This document shows positions 27,841-37,377 of a stretch of DNA of 64,000 nt, piece by piece. The notes under the pieces were generated by a model. The model did not search any database. It was not told the DNA's origin and saw nothing but the letters and a program-made list of their open reading frames with translations. Positions within the stretch are counted from its first letter, which is position 1. Every line of letters begins with the position of its first letter. The position numbers were made by a program, and so were the translations under genes. The stretch comes from Pseudacidovorax sp. NFM-22 (GTDB taxonomy: Bacteria > Pseudomonadota > Gammaproteobacteria > Burkholderiales > Burkholderiaceae_C): NCBI RefSeq assembly GCF_021401245.1, contig NZ_JACBFY010000013.1, positions 1-64,000 of the forward strand, read 5' to 3'.

Positions 27841-28814
27841 GTGCCCTCCTTGCCGGGCGCGTCGGCGCCGGGCAGGCGGCGCGTCTTGAACAGGCTGGCC
27901 AGCCCGTCGGGCAGGAACATCAGCGCCAGGATCATGGCCACGCCATAGAGCGCGCGCTGGAACTGGTCGAAGCCGAAGTAGGTGAGCAGTTGCGGAGCGC
28001 CGATGACGAAGATGGCCCCCAGCACCGAGCCCAGGATGGAGCCGAGGCCGCCGACGATCACCATCGACACGAAGCTGATCGACACCATGATGTTGAACAG
28101 CGACGGGTCGATGAAGCGCACCAGCGGCGCATAGAGCGCGCCCGACAGGCCCGTGTAGAAGGCGCAGACGCCGAAGGCCACCAGCTTGAGGCCCGTGGTG
28201 TTGAGGCCCAGCGCGCGGGCCGCCGTCTCGCTGCCCTTGATGGCCAGGAAGCCGCGGCCGAAGCGGCTGCGCGCCAGGTTGCGCGCCAGCCAGAGGGCCG
28301 CGCCCAGCACGCAGGCGGCCAGCAGGTGGTAGGCACGCTCGTCCAGCGCCAGCCCGAAGAGCGTGGGGCCGGGCGCGCCCATGCCGTTCTCGCCGCCCGT
28401 CAGGTCGCCGCCGGACTTGGCGATCTCCACCGAGATCATCACGAAGCCCAGCGTGGCGATGGCGAGGAACACCTCCTCCAGCCGCAGCACCGGCAGCGCC
28501 AGCACCAGGCCGACCACCGTGGCGATGGCCGCCGCGATGAGCATGGCCAGCAGCATCGGCACGCCGAACTGCTGCGTCAGGATGGCGGCGCCGTAGGCGC
28601 CGATGCCGAAGAACACCGCGCCCGCCATCGAGATGAGGTTGGTGTAGCCGGTGAGGATGTTGGTGCCGAACGAGGCCAGCGTGTAGATGAGCACCAGCGT
28701 GGCGATGTAGAGCACGTAGCCGCCCGGCACCAGCGGCGCCAGCACCAGCAGGGCCACGAACAGGGCGGGGGCCAGCCAGGGGCGGCCGTCGAGCAGATGG
28801 GTCATGCGCGTCAT
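27837..28814 (-). CDS. ABC transporter permease, LivM type
   Basis: 325 residues with about nine hydrophobic segments. LivM hallmarks are ASFGTNILTGYTNLISMAGAVFFGIGAYGA, ETAARALGLN (coupling helix) and GLGSILGSVLGAIFV. It forms the membrane channel with the LivH-type permease, whose gene ends seven bases upstream. Confidence 0.92.
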   Translation of the reverse strand: MTRMTHLLDGRPWLAPALFVALLVLAPLVPGGYVLYIATLVLIYTLASFGTNILTGYTNLISMAGAVFFGIGAYGAAILTQQFGVPMLLAMLIAAAIATVVGLVLALPVLRLEEVFLAIATLGFVMISVEIAKSGGDLTGGENGMGAPGPTLFGLALDERAYHLLAACVLGAALWLARNLARSRFGRGFLAIKGSETAARALGLNTTGLKLVAFGVCAFYTGLSGALYAPLVRFIDPSLFNIMVSISFVSMVIVGGLGSILGSVLGAIFVIGAPQLLTYFGFDQFQRALYGVAMILALMFLPDGLASLFKTRRLPGADAPGKEGT

Positions 28815-28821
28815 CGCTTAC

Positions 28822-29685
28822 TCAGACCTTCTTGACCTGCCGGCGCGCCAGCAGCCCGTGCGGCCGCAGCACCAGGATGGCCAGCATCACGATGAAGGGC
28901 ACGGCGTCCTTCCAGGCCGAGGACACATAGGCGCCGGTGAGGTTGCTGCTCACGCCGATGATCACGCCGCCCAGCAGCGCGCCCGGCATGCTGCCGATGC
29001 CGCCCAGCACCGCCGCCGCGAAGGCGAAGTGCAGGGCGTGCTGCATCATCGAGAAGTGCACGAAGGTCAGCGGCGCGATCAGCAGCCCCGCCGCCGCCGC
29101 GATGACGTGCGACAGCGCCCAGGCCAGCGCATAGATGCGCTTGATGGGAATGCCCATCAGCCGTGCCGCCACCGGGTTCTCCATGGTGGCCTGCATGGCG
29201 ATGCCCAGCCGCGTGAAGCGGAAGAAGGCGAACAGCGCCGCGGCCAGCGTGGCGCACACGCCCACGATGCCCAGGTCGATGCCCGACACCACCGCATCGC
29301 CCACCTGCAGCGGCGTGCTCGGGAAGATGCTCGGCAGCTCCTGCGTGTCCTTGCCCCAGATCCAGATGGCCATGTCGCCGAACAGCAGGAACAGCCCCAG
29401 CGTGCAGATGGCGGAGGACAGCAGCGCCTTGCCGATGAAGCGCCGGATGATGAAGCGCTCGATCGCCATGCCCAGGGCCGCGCCGAACAGCAGCGTGAGC
29501 GGCACCACCGCCCACATCGGCAGGCCCAGGCGCACCAGCGTGCAGGCGGTGAAGGCCGACAGCATGGCGGCCTCGCCATGCGCGAAGTTGAGGATGCCCG
29601 TGGCCTTGAACACCATCACGATGCCCAGGGCGATGAGCCCGTAGATGGCGCCCAGGGCGACGCCGCTGACGATCATCTGCAGCAT
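28822..29685 (-). CDS. ABC transporter permease, LivH type
   Basis: 287 residues from the ATG at 29685. It begins MLQMIVSGVALGAIYGLIAL, then ATGILNFAHGEAAML, the conserved LivH opening; the coupling-helix motif ENPVAARLMGI and the C-terminal GSMPGALLGGVIIG are present. About eight membrane segments. It is spaced 11 bases from the leuD-type gene, tying importer and hydratase into one transcript. Confidence 0.92.
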   Translation of the reverse strand: MLQMIVSGVALGAIYGLIALGIVMVFKATGILNFAHGEAAMLSAFTACTLVRLGLPMWAVVPLTLLFGAALGMAIERFIIRRFIGKALLSSAICTLGLFLLFGDMAIWIWGKDTQELPSIFPSTPLQVGDAVVSGIDLGIVGVCATLAAALFAFFRFTRLGIAMQATMENPVAARLMGIPIKRIYALAWALSHVIAAAAGLLIAPLTFVHFSMMQHALHFAFAAAVLGGIGSMPGALLGGVIIGVSSNLTGAYVSSAWKDAVPFIVMLAILVLRPHGLLARRQVKKV

Positions 29686-29696
29686 GCGCGGCGCCC

Positions 29697-30266
29697 TCAG
29701 CCTGCCGTGGCGCCGGTGGTGGTGGCGTCGGCGGCCGCCTTCTGCGCCGCCTCGCGCGCCAGCCGTGCCTTCAGGTAGGGCACGAAGCCGCCGGCCGCCA
29801 GCGTGCCGCGCTCGACCGAGGACAGCGGCTCGAAGGGCAGCTCGGCGCCGGTGTCGAGGTTGAGCACGCGGCCGAGCGCCCAGTCCACGCGCAGCCGCTG
29901 CCAGCGCGCGCTGGCGGCGCGGATGCCCGGGCAGGTGACGAGCGGAAAGCCCATGCTGATCTCGCCGCGGAAGAAGCCGGGCGAGAAGGATTCGGCGATC
30001 ACGCCCGCCACGCCCAGGTGGCGCATCGCGCGCATGGCCGGGTAGTGCGGATGGCCGTAGCCGAAGTTGTGCCCGCCCACCAGCAGGTCGCCCTTCTGGA
30101 CGCTGGCGGCGAACTGCGGGTCGTAGCTGGTCATGGTGACCGCGGCCAGCTCGTGGATGTCGGTGATCTTGATGTTCTTGATGCCGACGATGAGGTCGAT
30201 GTCGTAGTCGTCCTCGGTGAAGATCCAGGCCGCGCGGCCTTCGAGGTTGGGCAGGTTCGCGCTCAT
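29697..30266 (-). CDS. Aconitase-family small subunit (LeuD-like hydratase subunit)
   Basis: 189 residues. Swivel domain of the aconitase superfamily with GDLLVGGHNFGYGHPHY, the active-site loop equivalent to GxNFGCGSSREH of LeuD; here the SSREH arginine/serine motif reads YGHPHY, so this is a divergent hydratase and probably not isopropylmalate isomerase. It overlaps the large-subunit gene by ATGA. Together they would hydrate or dehydrate a dicarboxylate such as an alkylmaleate, citraconate or homologue. A small-subunit/large-subunit split matches dimethylmaleate hydratase DmdAB. Confidence 0.85.
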   Translation of the reverse strand: MSANLPNLEGRAAWIFTEDDYDIDLIVGIKNIKITDIHELAAVTMTSYDPQFAASVQKGDLLVGGHNFGYGHPHYPAMRAMRHLGVAGVIAESFSPGFFRGEISMGFPLVTCPGIRAASARWQRLRVDWALGRVLNLDTGAELPFEPLSSVERGTLAAGGFVPYLKARLAREAAQKAAADATTTGATAG

Positions 30267-31549
30267 GCCGCGCTCCCTTCGGCCGCAGCGGCCGCCAGGT
30301 AGGGCCGCGGGTCGGCGATGCGGCCCTCCAGGGCCGAGGCGGCGACCACCGCCGCATTGCACAGGAAGATCTCGGTGTCGGCACTGCCCATGCGGCCGGG
30401 GGTGTTGAGCGTGCCCGTGGACACCGCGCGCTGGCCGTCGGCCATGGTGGCGATGCGGCCGTAGCAGTAGTCGCAGCTCGACGAGCTGATGAAGGCGCCC
30501 GCATCCACCAGGGTGGCGATCAGGCCCTCGCGCGCGGCCTGCGACATGATGGCCTGCGAGGTGGGCACCACATGCAGCTGGAAGCCGGGCTTGATGCGCT
30601 TGCCGCGCAGCACGTCGGCGGCGGCGCGCAGGTCCTCCAGCCGGCCGCTGGCGCAGGAGCCCAGGTAGCCGGTGTGCACCTCCAGGCCCGCGTACTCGGC
30701 CAGGTCGCGGGTGTTGGCGGGGCTGGGCGGCGCCACGACGATGGGCTCCAGCGCCGAGATGTCGATCTGCACCACGCGCTCGTACACCGCGTCGGCATCG
30801 GGATACACCGGGTCGAGCGCGATCTTGGCCCGCTCGCGGGTGTACGCCAACGTCTTGGCGTCGGGCGCGATCAGCATGGTGGTGGCGCCCAGGAACATGG
30901 CCTGGCCGCAGATGGTCTGGCGGCCCTCGATGCTCATGGCGTCGATCACCGGGCCGCTGAGTTCCACCACCTTGAAGCGGCAGGAGGACGGGCCCATCAC
31001 CCGCACCATGTGGTGGAACACGTCCCGCGCCATCACGCCCGGCTGCAGCGTGCCGGTGAGTTCGACCTTGACGGTGGCGGGCACGGTGAGCGCCATCTTC
31101 TCGCTCACGAAGGTCTCGAGCACGCTCTTGCGCGCGCCGAAGGCCAGGGTGCCGAAGGCGCCCAGCTGGCTCACGTGGCCGTCGAAATGCACGGCGAAGG
31201 CGCCCGGCGTGGCATAGCCCAGCTCGGCCGACACCTGGTGGCCGATGCCCTCGCGCTCGTGCACCGGCACGCCCTGCTCGGCGCCCCAGGCGCGGGTGAC
31301 GCGGTGCAGTTCTTCTTCCTTGGGCGCGGCGGCCGGGACCATGTGGTCGATGAAGAGCACGAAGCGCTCGGGGCTCGTGACCTTCTCGACGCCGAATTCC
31401 TCGCGGGCCTCCTTGAAGAACACGTCGGTGTAGCCGGGGAAGTCGTAGGCGATCACGAAATCCGGCCGGGCCAGGATCTCGTCGCCCGCCTTCACGGTGG
31501 GCAGCCCGGCCACGCGGGCCAGGATCTTCTCGGTCATCGTCTGGGGCAT
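30263..31549 (-). CDS. Aconitase-family large subunit (LeuC-like hydratase subunit)
   Basis: 428 residues from the ATG at 31549, chosen because AAGGAG lies eight bases upstream; a start at 31573 would include the operator candidate. Three cluster cysteines are visible: GSCASGRLEDLRAAA and SSCDYC, the usual C...CxxC set for the [4Fe-4S] of aconitase-type hydratases. FVLFIDHMVPA and GYATPGAFAVHFDGHV fill the H-rich substrate-site positions. It is the first gene of the operon, divergent from an IclR regulator. Leucine synthesis is unlikely because leuB/leuA are absent and the neighbours are a lyase and an importer. Confidence 0.87.
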   Translation of the reverse strand: MPQTMTEKILARVAGLPTVKAGDEILARPDFVIAYDFPGYTDVFFKEAREEFGVEKVTSPERFVLFIDHMVPAAAPKEEELHRVTRAWGAEQGVPVHEREGIGHQVSAELGYATPGAFAVHFDGHVSQLGAFGTLAFGARKSVLETFVSEKMALTVPATVKVELTGTLQPGVMARDVFHHMVRVMGPSSCRFKVVELSGPVIDAMSIEGRQTICGQAMFLGATTMLIAPDAKTLAYTRERAKIALDPVYPDADAVYERVVQIDISALEPIVVAPPSPANTRDLAEYAGLEVHTGYLGSCASGRLEDLRAAADVLRGKRIKPGFQLHVVPTSQAIMSQAAREGLIATLVDAGAFISSSSCDYCYGRIATMADGQRAVSTGTLNTPGRMGSADTEIFLCNAAVVAASALEGRIADPRPYLAAAAAEGSAA

Positions 31550-31567
31550 GGCGCCTCGTCTCCTTAT

Positions 31568-31578
31568 CCACAATGTGG
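31568..31578. promoter_or_regulatory. IclR operator candidate 1, CCACAATGTGG
   Basis: An 11-bp palindrome CCACA-A-TGTGG with one central unpaired base, 19 bases before the large-subunit ATG at 31549. An identical copy lies 86 bases away. The two are flanked by AT on one outer side and CG or GC on the other in mirror orientation. Confidence 0.6.
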
Positions 31579-31653
31579 CGCCTTGTTCGACGCCTTTGGA
31601 TGAATTACAGAGCGCCCACCCGGCTCACCCTGATGCGGTTAACCCTAGATTGC

Positions 31654-31664
31654 CCACAATGTGG
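31654..31664. promoter_or_regulatory. IclR operator candidate 2, CCACAATGTGG
   Basis: Identical to the site at 31568-31578 and 21 bases before the IclR ATG at 31685. Two identical dyads in one divergent promoter region suggest that the IclR protein binds both and controls itself and the hydratase/importer/lyase operon. Confidence 0.6.
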
Positions 31665-31684
31665 ATGCAAACTACAAAGCCCGC

Positions 31685-32530
31685 ATGAGTGAAGAGAACG
31701 AGGAAGCCGCCGAAGGCACAGATGGACCGCCACAAGGTGGACAGCCGCGCACCGGCACGCAGAGCATCGAACGGGTGGTGAACATGCTCCGCGTTGTGGC
31801 GTCCCGGGGCCGCAACGGCATGCGCATCGGCGAGGTGGCGGCCACCAGCGGGCTGCCGCAGAGCACCTGCTTCCGCATGCTGGCGCGGCTGGAGCTCGAG
31901 GGCCTGGTGGACCGCGATGCGCGCACCCGCAAGTACTACCTGGGGCCGCTGCTGCACGAGCTGGGCCTGCTGGCGCGCCCCCGCTACCGGCTCAGCGAGA
32001 TGTGCGACGCGGCCCTGCACCGGCTGGCCGAGACCACGCAGGACACGCTCTACCTGAGCGAGCGCAGCGGCCTGGAGGCGGTGTGCACCAACCGTGCGCT
32101 GGGCGACTACCCGATCAAGGCATTGCCGCTGGACATCGGCATCCGCCGGCCGCTGGGCGTGGGCGCGGGCGGGCTGGCCATGCTGTGCGCCATGCCGGCC
32201 GCCGAGGCGGAGTCGATCATCCAGGCCAACGGCCACCGCTACGAGAAGTACGCCTCCTTCTCGGCCGACTTCCTGCGCGAGGTCGTGGCGCAGGGGCGGC
32301 AGCAGGGCTACTCGTTCCTGGACAGCGTGGTGACGCCCGGCACGGCGGCCATCGGCGTGGCCTTTCCGCCGGACAACCCGGTCGCGGCCATCAGCGTGGC
32401 CGCGATCTCGGGGCGGCTGACGGCCGAGCGGCGCGAGGAGATCGCCCGCGAGGTGCAGCGGCAGGTGCGGCTGATCTGCGCCGACATGACGGCGCATGCG
32501 CTGCTGTCGCCGGAAGCGGGCGGCAGCTAG
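31685..32530 (+). CDS. IclR family transcriptional regulator
   Basis: 281 residues from the ATG at 31685; a GTG at 31661 lies inside the operator candidate and is less likely, and neither has a strong ribosome binding site. Winged helix at about 20-85 (SIERVVNMLRVVASRGRNGM, LPQSTCFRMLARLELEGLV), then the GAF-like effector domain with GDYPIKALPLDIGIRRP and GVGAGGLAML. IclR proteins respond to small carboxylic acids, which fits the divergent dicarboxylate operon. It converges on the PQQ-type dehydrogenase gene with 19 bases between. Confidence 0.92.
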   Translation: MSEENEEAAEGTDGPPQGGQPRTGTQSIERVVNMLRVVASRGRNGMRIGEVAATSGLPQSTCFRMLARLELEGLVDRDARTRKYYLGPLLHELGLLARPRYRLSEMCDAALHRLAETTQDTLYLSERSGLEAVCTNRALGDYPIKALPLDIGIRRPLGVGAGGLAMLCAMPAAEAESIIQANGHRYEKYASFSADFLREVVAQGRQQGYSFLDSVVTPGTAAIGVAFPPDNPVAAISVAAISGRLTAERREEIAREVQRQVRLICADMTAHALLSPEAGGS

Positions 32531-32549
32531 GGCTCGAGAGACGCCACCG

Positions 32550-33878
32550 TCAACGCGCGCGGGAGACGCGCCAGACCGCGCCGCCCACGTCGTCGGCCAC
32601 CAGCAGCGCGCCCGACGTGTCCAGCGCCACGCCCACCGGCCGGCCCAGCGCCTTGCCGTCGGCCGAGAGGAAGCCGGTGAGGAACTCGCGCGGCGCCCCG
32701 CTGGGCTTGCCGCCGATGAAGGGCACGAAGCTCACGCGGTAGCCCGAGGGCGGGCTGCGGTTCCAGGAGCCGTGCTCGCCGATGAAGGCGCCGTTGGCGA
32801 ACGCCTCCGGCATGCCGCGCGCGCTGGAGAAGGCCAGGCCCAGCGGCGCGACGTGGTTGCCCAGCGCGTAGTCGGGGCGGATGGCGGTGGCCACCTTCTC
32901 GGGTTGCTGCGGCTGCACGCGGGTGTCGACCACGCCGCCCCAGTAGCTCCAGGGCCAGCCGTAGAAGCCGCCGTCGCGCACCGAGGTCAGGTAGTCGGGC
33001 ACCAGATCGCTGCCGATCTCGTCGCGCTCGTTGACCACGGTCCACAGCACGTTCGTGTCGGGCTCCCAGGCCATGCCGTTGGGATTGCGCAGGCCGCTGG
33101 CCATCAAGCGTTTGGCGCCGGTGGCGCGGTCCACCTCCCAGATGGCGGCGCGGCCTTCTTCGTGCTGCATGCCGTAGTCGGCGATGTTGCTGTTGCTGCC
33201 CACGGTGACGTAGAGCTTGGCGCCGTCGCGGCTGGCGATGACGTTCTTGGTCCAGTGGTGGTTGAAGCTGGCGGGCAGGTCCGTCACCTTCACGGCCGCG
33301 CCACCCGCCTGGGTCTGGCCTTCGGTGTAGGGCAGCTTGACCAGCGCATCGGCATTGGCCACGAACAGCTCGTTGCCCACCAGCGCCATGCCGAAGGGCG
33401 AGGTCAGGCCGCTGGCGAAGACGGTGCGCGTCTCGGCCACGCCGTCGCCGTCGGCATCGCGCAGCAGGGTGATGCGGTCGGCGCTGGGCACGCCCGAGCC
33501 AGCGCGCTTCATGACCAGGCCGGTGATCTTTTCCTTGATCTTGTCGAAGAAGCCGCCCGGCTTGGGGTCGGCGTTGCGGGGACGGTCGCTTTCGGCCACC
33601 AGCACATCGCCGTTGGGCAACGTGTAGACCCAGCGCGGATGGTCCAGGCCGCGTGCCAGGGCCGTCACCTTGAAGCCGGGCAGCGGCGTGGGCGCGGCGG
33701 TGTCCTGCCAGCCGGTGGCGGGCGCCACCTTCATGGTGGGCAGCAGCGTCTTGTTGGGCGCGGGCAGCTGCGGGTTGGGGCCGGTGCCGGCCTCGAAGGG
33801 CAGCTTGGCGGTGTCGCCGCAGCCGGCGAGGGCCAGCACCGCGGCGGCGGCAAGGGTGAGGGTGGCGGTGCGCATCAT
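32550..33878 (-). CDS. PQQ-dependent sugar (sorbosone) dehydrogenase-like lipoprotein
   Basis: 442 residues. A signal peptide with lipobox LALAGC anchors it to a membrane facing the periplasm. The beta-propeller core has [47 protein letters not shown] and [13 protein letters not shown], matching L-sorbosone dehydrogenase and soluble glucose dehydrogenase-type (GSDH) proteins. It would oxidise a sugar or aldose with PQQ and calcium. PQQ synthesis genes are not in the window. Two adjacent ATGs (33878, 33875) serve equally as start. Confidence 0.85.
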   Translation of the reverse strand: MMRTATLTLAAAAVLALAGCGDTAKLPFEAGTGPNPQLPAPNKTLLPTMKVAPATGWQDTAAPTPLPGFKVTALARGLDHPRWVYTLPNGDVLVAESDRPRNADPKPGGFFDKIKEKITGLVMKRAGSGVPSADRITLLRDADGDGVAETRTVFASGLTSPFGMALVGNELFVANADALVKLPYTEGQTQAGGAAVKVTDLPASFNHHWTKNVIASRDGAKLYVTVGSNSNIADYGMQHEEGRAAIWEVDRATGAKRLMASGLRNPNGMAWEPDTNVLWTVVNERDEIGSDLVPDYLTSVRDGGFYGWPWSYWGGVVDTRVQPQQPEKVATAIRPDYALGNHVAPLGLAFSSARGMPEAFANGAFIGEHGSWNRSPPSGYRVSFVPFIGGKPSGAPREFLTGFLSADGKALGRPVGVALDTSGALLVADDVGGAVWRVSRAR

Positions 33879-33997
33879 GGGTGCGGATGATCGGGGCCAC
33901 GCACCCCGGGCGGTGTAGTCGCACGCCGCGCCTGACCCGCTGGCAGACGGTGCGTACGCACACCGACGGGCTGCGGCCCCAGGGCTACCATCGCAGG

Positions 33998-34816
33998 ATG
34001 ACCGCCGATGCCCCTGCGGCTGCGCCCTCGCCGGCCGCGCCCGCCCTTCCGCCCACGACCACCGACGACCTGTTCCGCGCCGACGCCTACCTGCGCGAAT
34101 GCCCCGCCCGCGTGCTGCGCGTGGACGCCGCGACCGGCACCGTGGTGCTGGACCGCACCGTCTTCTATCCGATGGGCGGCGGCCAGGCGGGCGACAGCGG
34201 CGTGCTGCGGCTGGCCGATGGCGCCGAGCTGACCATCGCCGACACCCGCAAGGGCAAGGACGCGGACGGCAAGCCCACCGCCGAGATCTGGCACCTGGCC
34301 GCGCCGGGACAGGACGCCCTGCTGGCCCGACTGGTGCCCGGCGACACCGTCACCGCCGCCATCGACTGGGAGCGCCGCCACCGCATGATGCGGCTGCACA
34401 CCGCCAGCCACCTGCTCTGCCATCTCGTGGCGCAGCCGGTCAACGGTTGCGCCATCACGCCCGAGGCGGTGCGCGTCGATTTCCACATGAGCGAGGCGCT
34501 GGACGCCGCCGCGCTGGCCCAGGGCCTGGCCGCGCTGGTGGCCCAGGCCCTGCCGGTGACCGTGGGCAGCGTCACCGATGCCGAGCTGGACGCCAACCCC
34601 GGCCTGGTCAAGAGCATGAGCGTGCAGCCGCCGCGCGGCAGCGGCACGGTGCGCACCATCCGCGTCGGCAGCGCCGAGGCGCCCATCGACCTGCAGCCCT
34701 GCGGCGGCACGCATGTGGCCAACATCGCCGAGATCGGCGCGCTGCGCGTGGCCAAGGTCGAGAAGAAGGGCGCGCAGGCCCGGCGCGTGGTGCTGGCCTT
34801 CGCCGAGGCAACCTGA
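33998..34816 (+). CDS. Alanyl-tRNA editing protein, AlaX type
   Basis: 272 residues from the ATG at 33998. It is the free-standing AlaRS editing domain: [17 protein letters not shown], the zinc motif HTASHLL (HxxxH) and CGGTHVANI (CxxxH). It hydrolyses Ser-tRNA(Ala) or Gly-tRNA(Ala). The first 30 residues are alanine/proline-rich and not part of the domain. The stop overlaps an in-frame ATG (34816) of the next open frame, but the DsbD-type protein more likely starts at 34939. Confidence 0.9.
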   Translation: MTADAPAAAPSPAAPALPPTTTDDLFRADAYLRECPARVLRVDAATGTVVLDRTVFYPMGGGQAGDSGVLRLADGAELTIADTRKGKDADGKPTAEIWHLAAPGQDALLARLVPGDTVTAAIDWERRHRMMRLHTASHLLCHLVAQPVNGCAITPEAVRVDFHMSEALDAAALAQGLAALVAQALPVTVGSVTDAELDANPGLVKSMSVQPPRGSGTVRTIRVGSAEAPIDLQPCGGTHVANIAEIGALRVAKVEKKGAQARRVVLAFAEAT

Positions 34817-34938
34817 TGACGGCCTGGCGGCACGCGGCGGCCTGCGCCGAGGACGGATGCGCCGCGGCTGGCGGCAAGAACGGATCCACGACCCTGGCGG
34901 CCGGAACTTCAGGCGTGGGCCTCGCTCCGACCCGGCGC

Positions 34939-37224
34939 ATGCGCCCCACCCCCTTCTCTCTTCCTGCCCGCTGGCTGCTGCCGCTGCTGGCGGCCTTCGC
35001 GCTGATGGCGGGCCTGCTTGCGCCCGCCGCCGCCCAGCTCACGCCCGGCAGCAACGGCGGCGGCAGTGCCGTCGTCACCACGCCGCACGTGCGGGCCGAA
35101 CTGGTGGCCCAGGCGCCGCAGGGCGTGGGCCCCGGCGCCACCGTCTGGCTGGGCCTGAAGATCAGCCACCAGCCCGAGTGGCACACCTACTGGAAGAACG
35201 CGGGCGATTCCGGCCTGCCCACCGAGCTGCGCTGGCAGTTGCCGCCCGGCCTGGACGCCGGCGAGGTCGACTGGCCGGTGCCGCACAAGCTCTTCATCGG
35301 CAGCCTGGCCAACTACGGCTACGAGAACGAGGTGCTGCTGCCGGTGCCCGTGACGGTGGCGCCGGACTTCCGCCCGCCCACCACGCTCACCGGCACGGCC
35401 ACGCTGCCGATCCGCCTGTCGGCCACCTGGCTGGTGTGCCGCAAGGAATGCATCCCCGAGGACGGCGAGTTCCGCCTCGACCTGCCCGTGCGCAGTTCCA
35501 CCGCGGGTCATGGGGCCGAGTTCGACGCTGCCTGGGCCGCACGGCCGGTGACGGTCGAAGCGCCCGCCACCGCCAAGCTCGCCACCGATACCCGCAGCCT
35601 GGCGCTGCGCGTCGAGGGGCTGCCCGCCGCCGCCCAGGGCCGCACGCTGGAGCTGATGCCCGAGACCGCCGAGGTGCTGCGCAACGGCGCCGTCGCCGGT
35701 ACCGACTGGCAGCAGCGCTGGGAGGGCGGCGTGTGGACGGCGCAGTTCCCGGTGGCCGACCAGCGCTCGGCCAGCCCGGCGCGCATGCCGCTGGTGCTGG
35801 CCCTCACCGGCGAGGAGCGGCGCCAGGCCGAGGCCGCCGGCCAGCCCGTCGGCTGGCGCGTCGATGCCGCGGTCGACGGCCAATGGCCCGCCGTGGGCGC
35901 ACCCGCCACCGTCTCGCCCGCGCTGCAGGCCGCGCTGGACGCCAATGCCCGCCCGGCCGCGCCCGTGGCCCCCACCTCGGTCGCGCCGACAGGACTGCTG
36001 CTGGCCCTGCTGGGCGCCTTCGTCGGCGGGCTGCTGCTGAACCTGATGCCCTGCGTCTTCCCGGTGCTGGCGATCAAGGTGCTGGGCTTCACCCGCAATG
36101 CCGACGACCGGCGCGGCCATCGGCGCGCCGCCCTGGCCTACAGCGCGGGCGTGGTGCTGAGCCTGCTGGCCCTGGGCGGCCTGCTGATCGCGCTGCGCGC
36201 GGCGGGCGCGCAACTGGGCTGGGGCTTCCAGCTGCAGTCGCCGGGCATGGTGGCGGCGCTGGCGGCGCTGTTCACGCTGCTGGGGCTCAATCTGGCGGGC
36301 GTGTTCGAGGTGGGCATGCTGGCACCGGCGCGGCTGGCCGGGGCGCAGGTGCGCCATCCAGTGCTCAACGACTTCCTTTCCGGCGTGCTGGCGGTGCTGG
36401 TGGCCTCGCCCTGCACGGCGCCGTTCATGGGCGCCTCGCTGGGGCTGGCCATCGGCCTGCCGGCAGCGCAGGCGCTGCTGCTCTTCGCCGCGCTGGGGTT
36501 GGGCCTGGCCCTGCCCTACCTGCTGGCCGGCTTCGTGCCGGCGGTGGCACGGCTGCTGCCGAAGCCCGGGCCCTGGATGGACACGCTGCGCCGGCTGCTG
36601 GCCTTCCCGATGTTCGCGACAGTGGCCTGGCTGGTGTGGGTGCTCGGCCAGCAGGCCGGCATCGACGGCGCGGGCGCGCTGCTGGCGCTGCTGGTGGCCG
36701 GTAGCGCGGTGGTCTGGGCGCTGGGCACGCTCGCCGGCCGCACCCGGCTGCTGCTGGGCGGGGCGCTGGCGCTGGGCTTCGCGGCGCTGGCGGCCAGCAT
36801 CGGGCCGCTGCTGGTGCAGATGGCGCCGGCCGCGGCGTCCACGGCGGGCGGCGTGTCGGGCGAGGCGCGCTGGCAGCCCTGGTCGGCCGAGCGCGTGGCG
36901 CAGCTGCAGGCCGAGGGCAAACCGGTGTTCATCGACTTCACGGCCGCCTGGTGCGTCACCTGCCAGGTCAACAAGAAGACCACGCTGGGCAATGCCGAGC
37001 TGCTGGCCGACTTCGACGCCCGCGGCGTGCAGCTGCTGCGCGCCGACTGGACCCGGCGCGACCCGGCCATCGCGGCCGCGCTGAATGCGTTGGGCCGCAA
37101 TGGCGTGCCGGTGTACGTGCTGCAGGCACCGGGGCAGGCACCGGTGGTGCTGAGCGAGCTGCTGTCGCCGGCGGAGGTGCGCGAGGCGCTGCGCGCGTTG
37201 CCAGGCGGGGCGGGCAAGTCCTGA
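34939..37224 (+). CDS. DsbD/ScsB-type protein-disulfide reductase
   Basis: 761 residues from the ATG that opens the signal peptide (ARWLLPLLAAFALMAGLLAP). Domains: periplasmic DsbC/DsbD-alpha-like domain (30-330) with HTYWKNAGDSGLPTELRW and the cysteine pair in VCRKEC; central membrane domain of about eight segments with LMPCVFPVLAIKVLGF and SPCTAPFMG carrying the electron-relay cysteines; C-terminal thioredoxin domain with FTAAWCVTCQVNKKTT (WCVTC). It carries electrons from cytosolic thioredoxin to periplasmic disulfide partners. The ScsB-like N-domain separates it from classic DsbD. It follows the AlaX gene. Confidence 0.9.
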   Translation: MRPTPFSLPARWLLPLLAAFALMAGLLAPAAAQLTPGSNGGGSAVVTTPHVRAELVAQAPQGVGPGATVWLGLKISHQPEWHTYWKNAGDSGLPTELRWQLPPGLDAGEVDWPVPHKLFIGSLANYGYENEVLLPVPVTVAPDFRPPTTLTGTATLPIRLSATWLVCRKECIPEDGEFRLDLPVRSSTAGHGAEFDAAWAARPVTVEAPATAKLATDTRSLALRVEGLPAAAQGRTLELMPETAEVLRNGAVAGTDWQQRWEGGVWTAQFPVADQRSASPARMPLVLALTGEERRQAEAAGQPVGWRVDAAVDGQWPAVGAPATVSPALQAALDANARPAAPVAPTSVAPTGLLLALLGAFVGGLLLNLMPCVFPVLAIKVLGFTRNADDRRGHRRAALAYSAGVVLSLLALGGLLIALRAAGAQLGWGFQLQSPGMVAALAALFTLLGLNLAGVFEVGMLAPARLAGAQVRHPVLNDFLSGVLAVLVASPCTAPFMGASLGLAIGLPAAQALLLFAALGLGLALPYLLAGFVPAVARLLPKPGPWMDTLRRLLAFPMFATVAWLVWVLGQQAGIDGAGALLALLVAGSAVVWALGTLAGRTRLLLGGALALGFAALAASIGPLLVQMAPAAASTAGGVSGEARWQPWSAERVAQLQAEGKPVFIDFTAAWCVTCQVNKKTTLGNAELLADFDARGVQLLRADWTRRDPAIAAALNALGRNGVPVYVLQAPGQAPVVLSELLSPAEVREALRALPGGAGKS

Positions 37225-37260
37225 GAAGCGGATCGCCGGAAGACCAGAGCGCAACGCAGG

Positions 37261-37285
37261 GCTTCGACACGCTCAGCCCGAACGG
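37261..37285 (+). repeat. Single arm of the GTTCGTCCTGAGC-type repeat
   Basis: GCTTCGACACGCTCAGCCCG and the next five bases match the right arm of the palindrome at 9973-9997 with one change. It lies between two convergent genes; no left arm was found. Confidence 0.7.
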
Positions 37286-37377
37286 TCGTTGATTCAAGGG
37301 TTGCCAGTGCGCCCCAGCCGGCCGTTGCCCGGCAAAGGCGGCGCGATCAGCCTGCCACCGCCCGGCCGCCCCGTCCC

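Noticed and set aside
29697-31549. Leucine biosynthetic leuCD
   Set aside because: No leuA/leuB nearby, atypical small-subunit active-site loop, and an operon shared with an importer, a lyase and an IclR regulator.
31564-31572. DnaA box TTATCCACA near the IclR operator
   Set aside because: It is a by-product of the CCACAATGTGG dyad and lies next to catabolic genes; chance match is the simpler reading.
34816-34938. Start of the DsbD-type protein at 34816, coupled to AlaX
   Set aside because: It would place 41 hydrophilic residues before a clear signal peptide that begins at the ATG at 34939.
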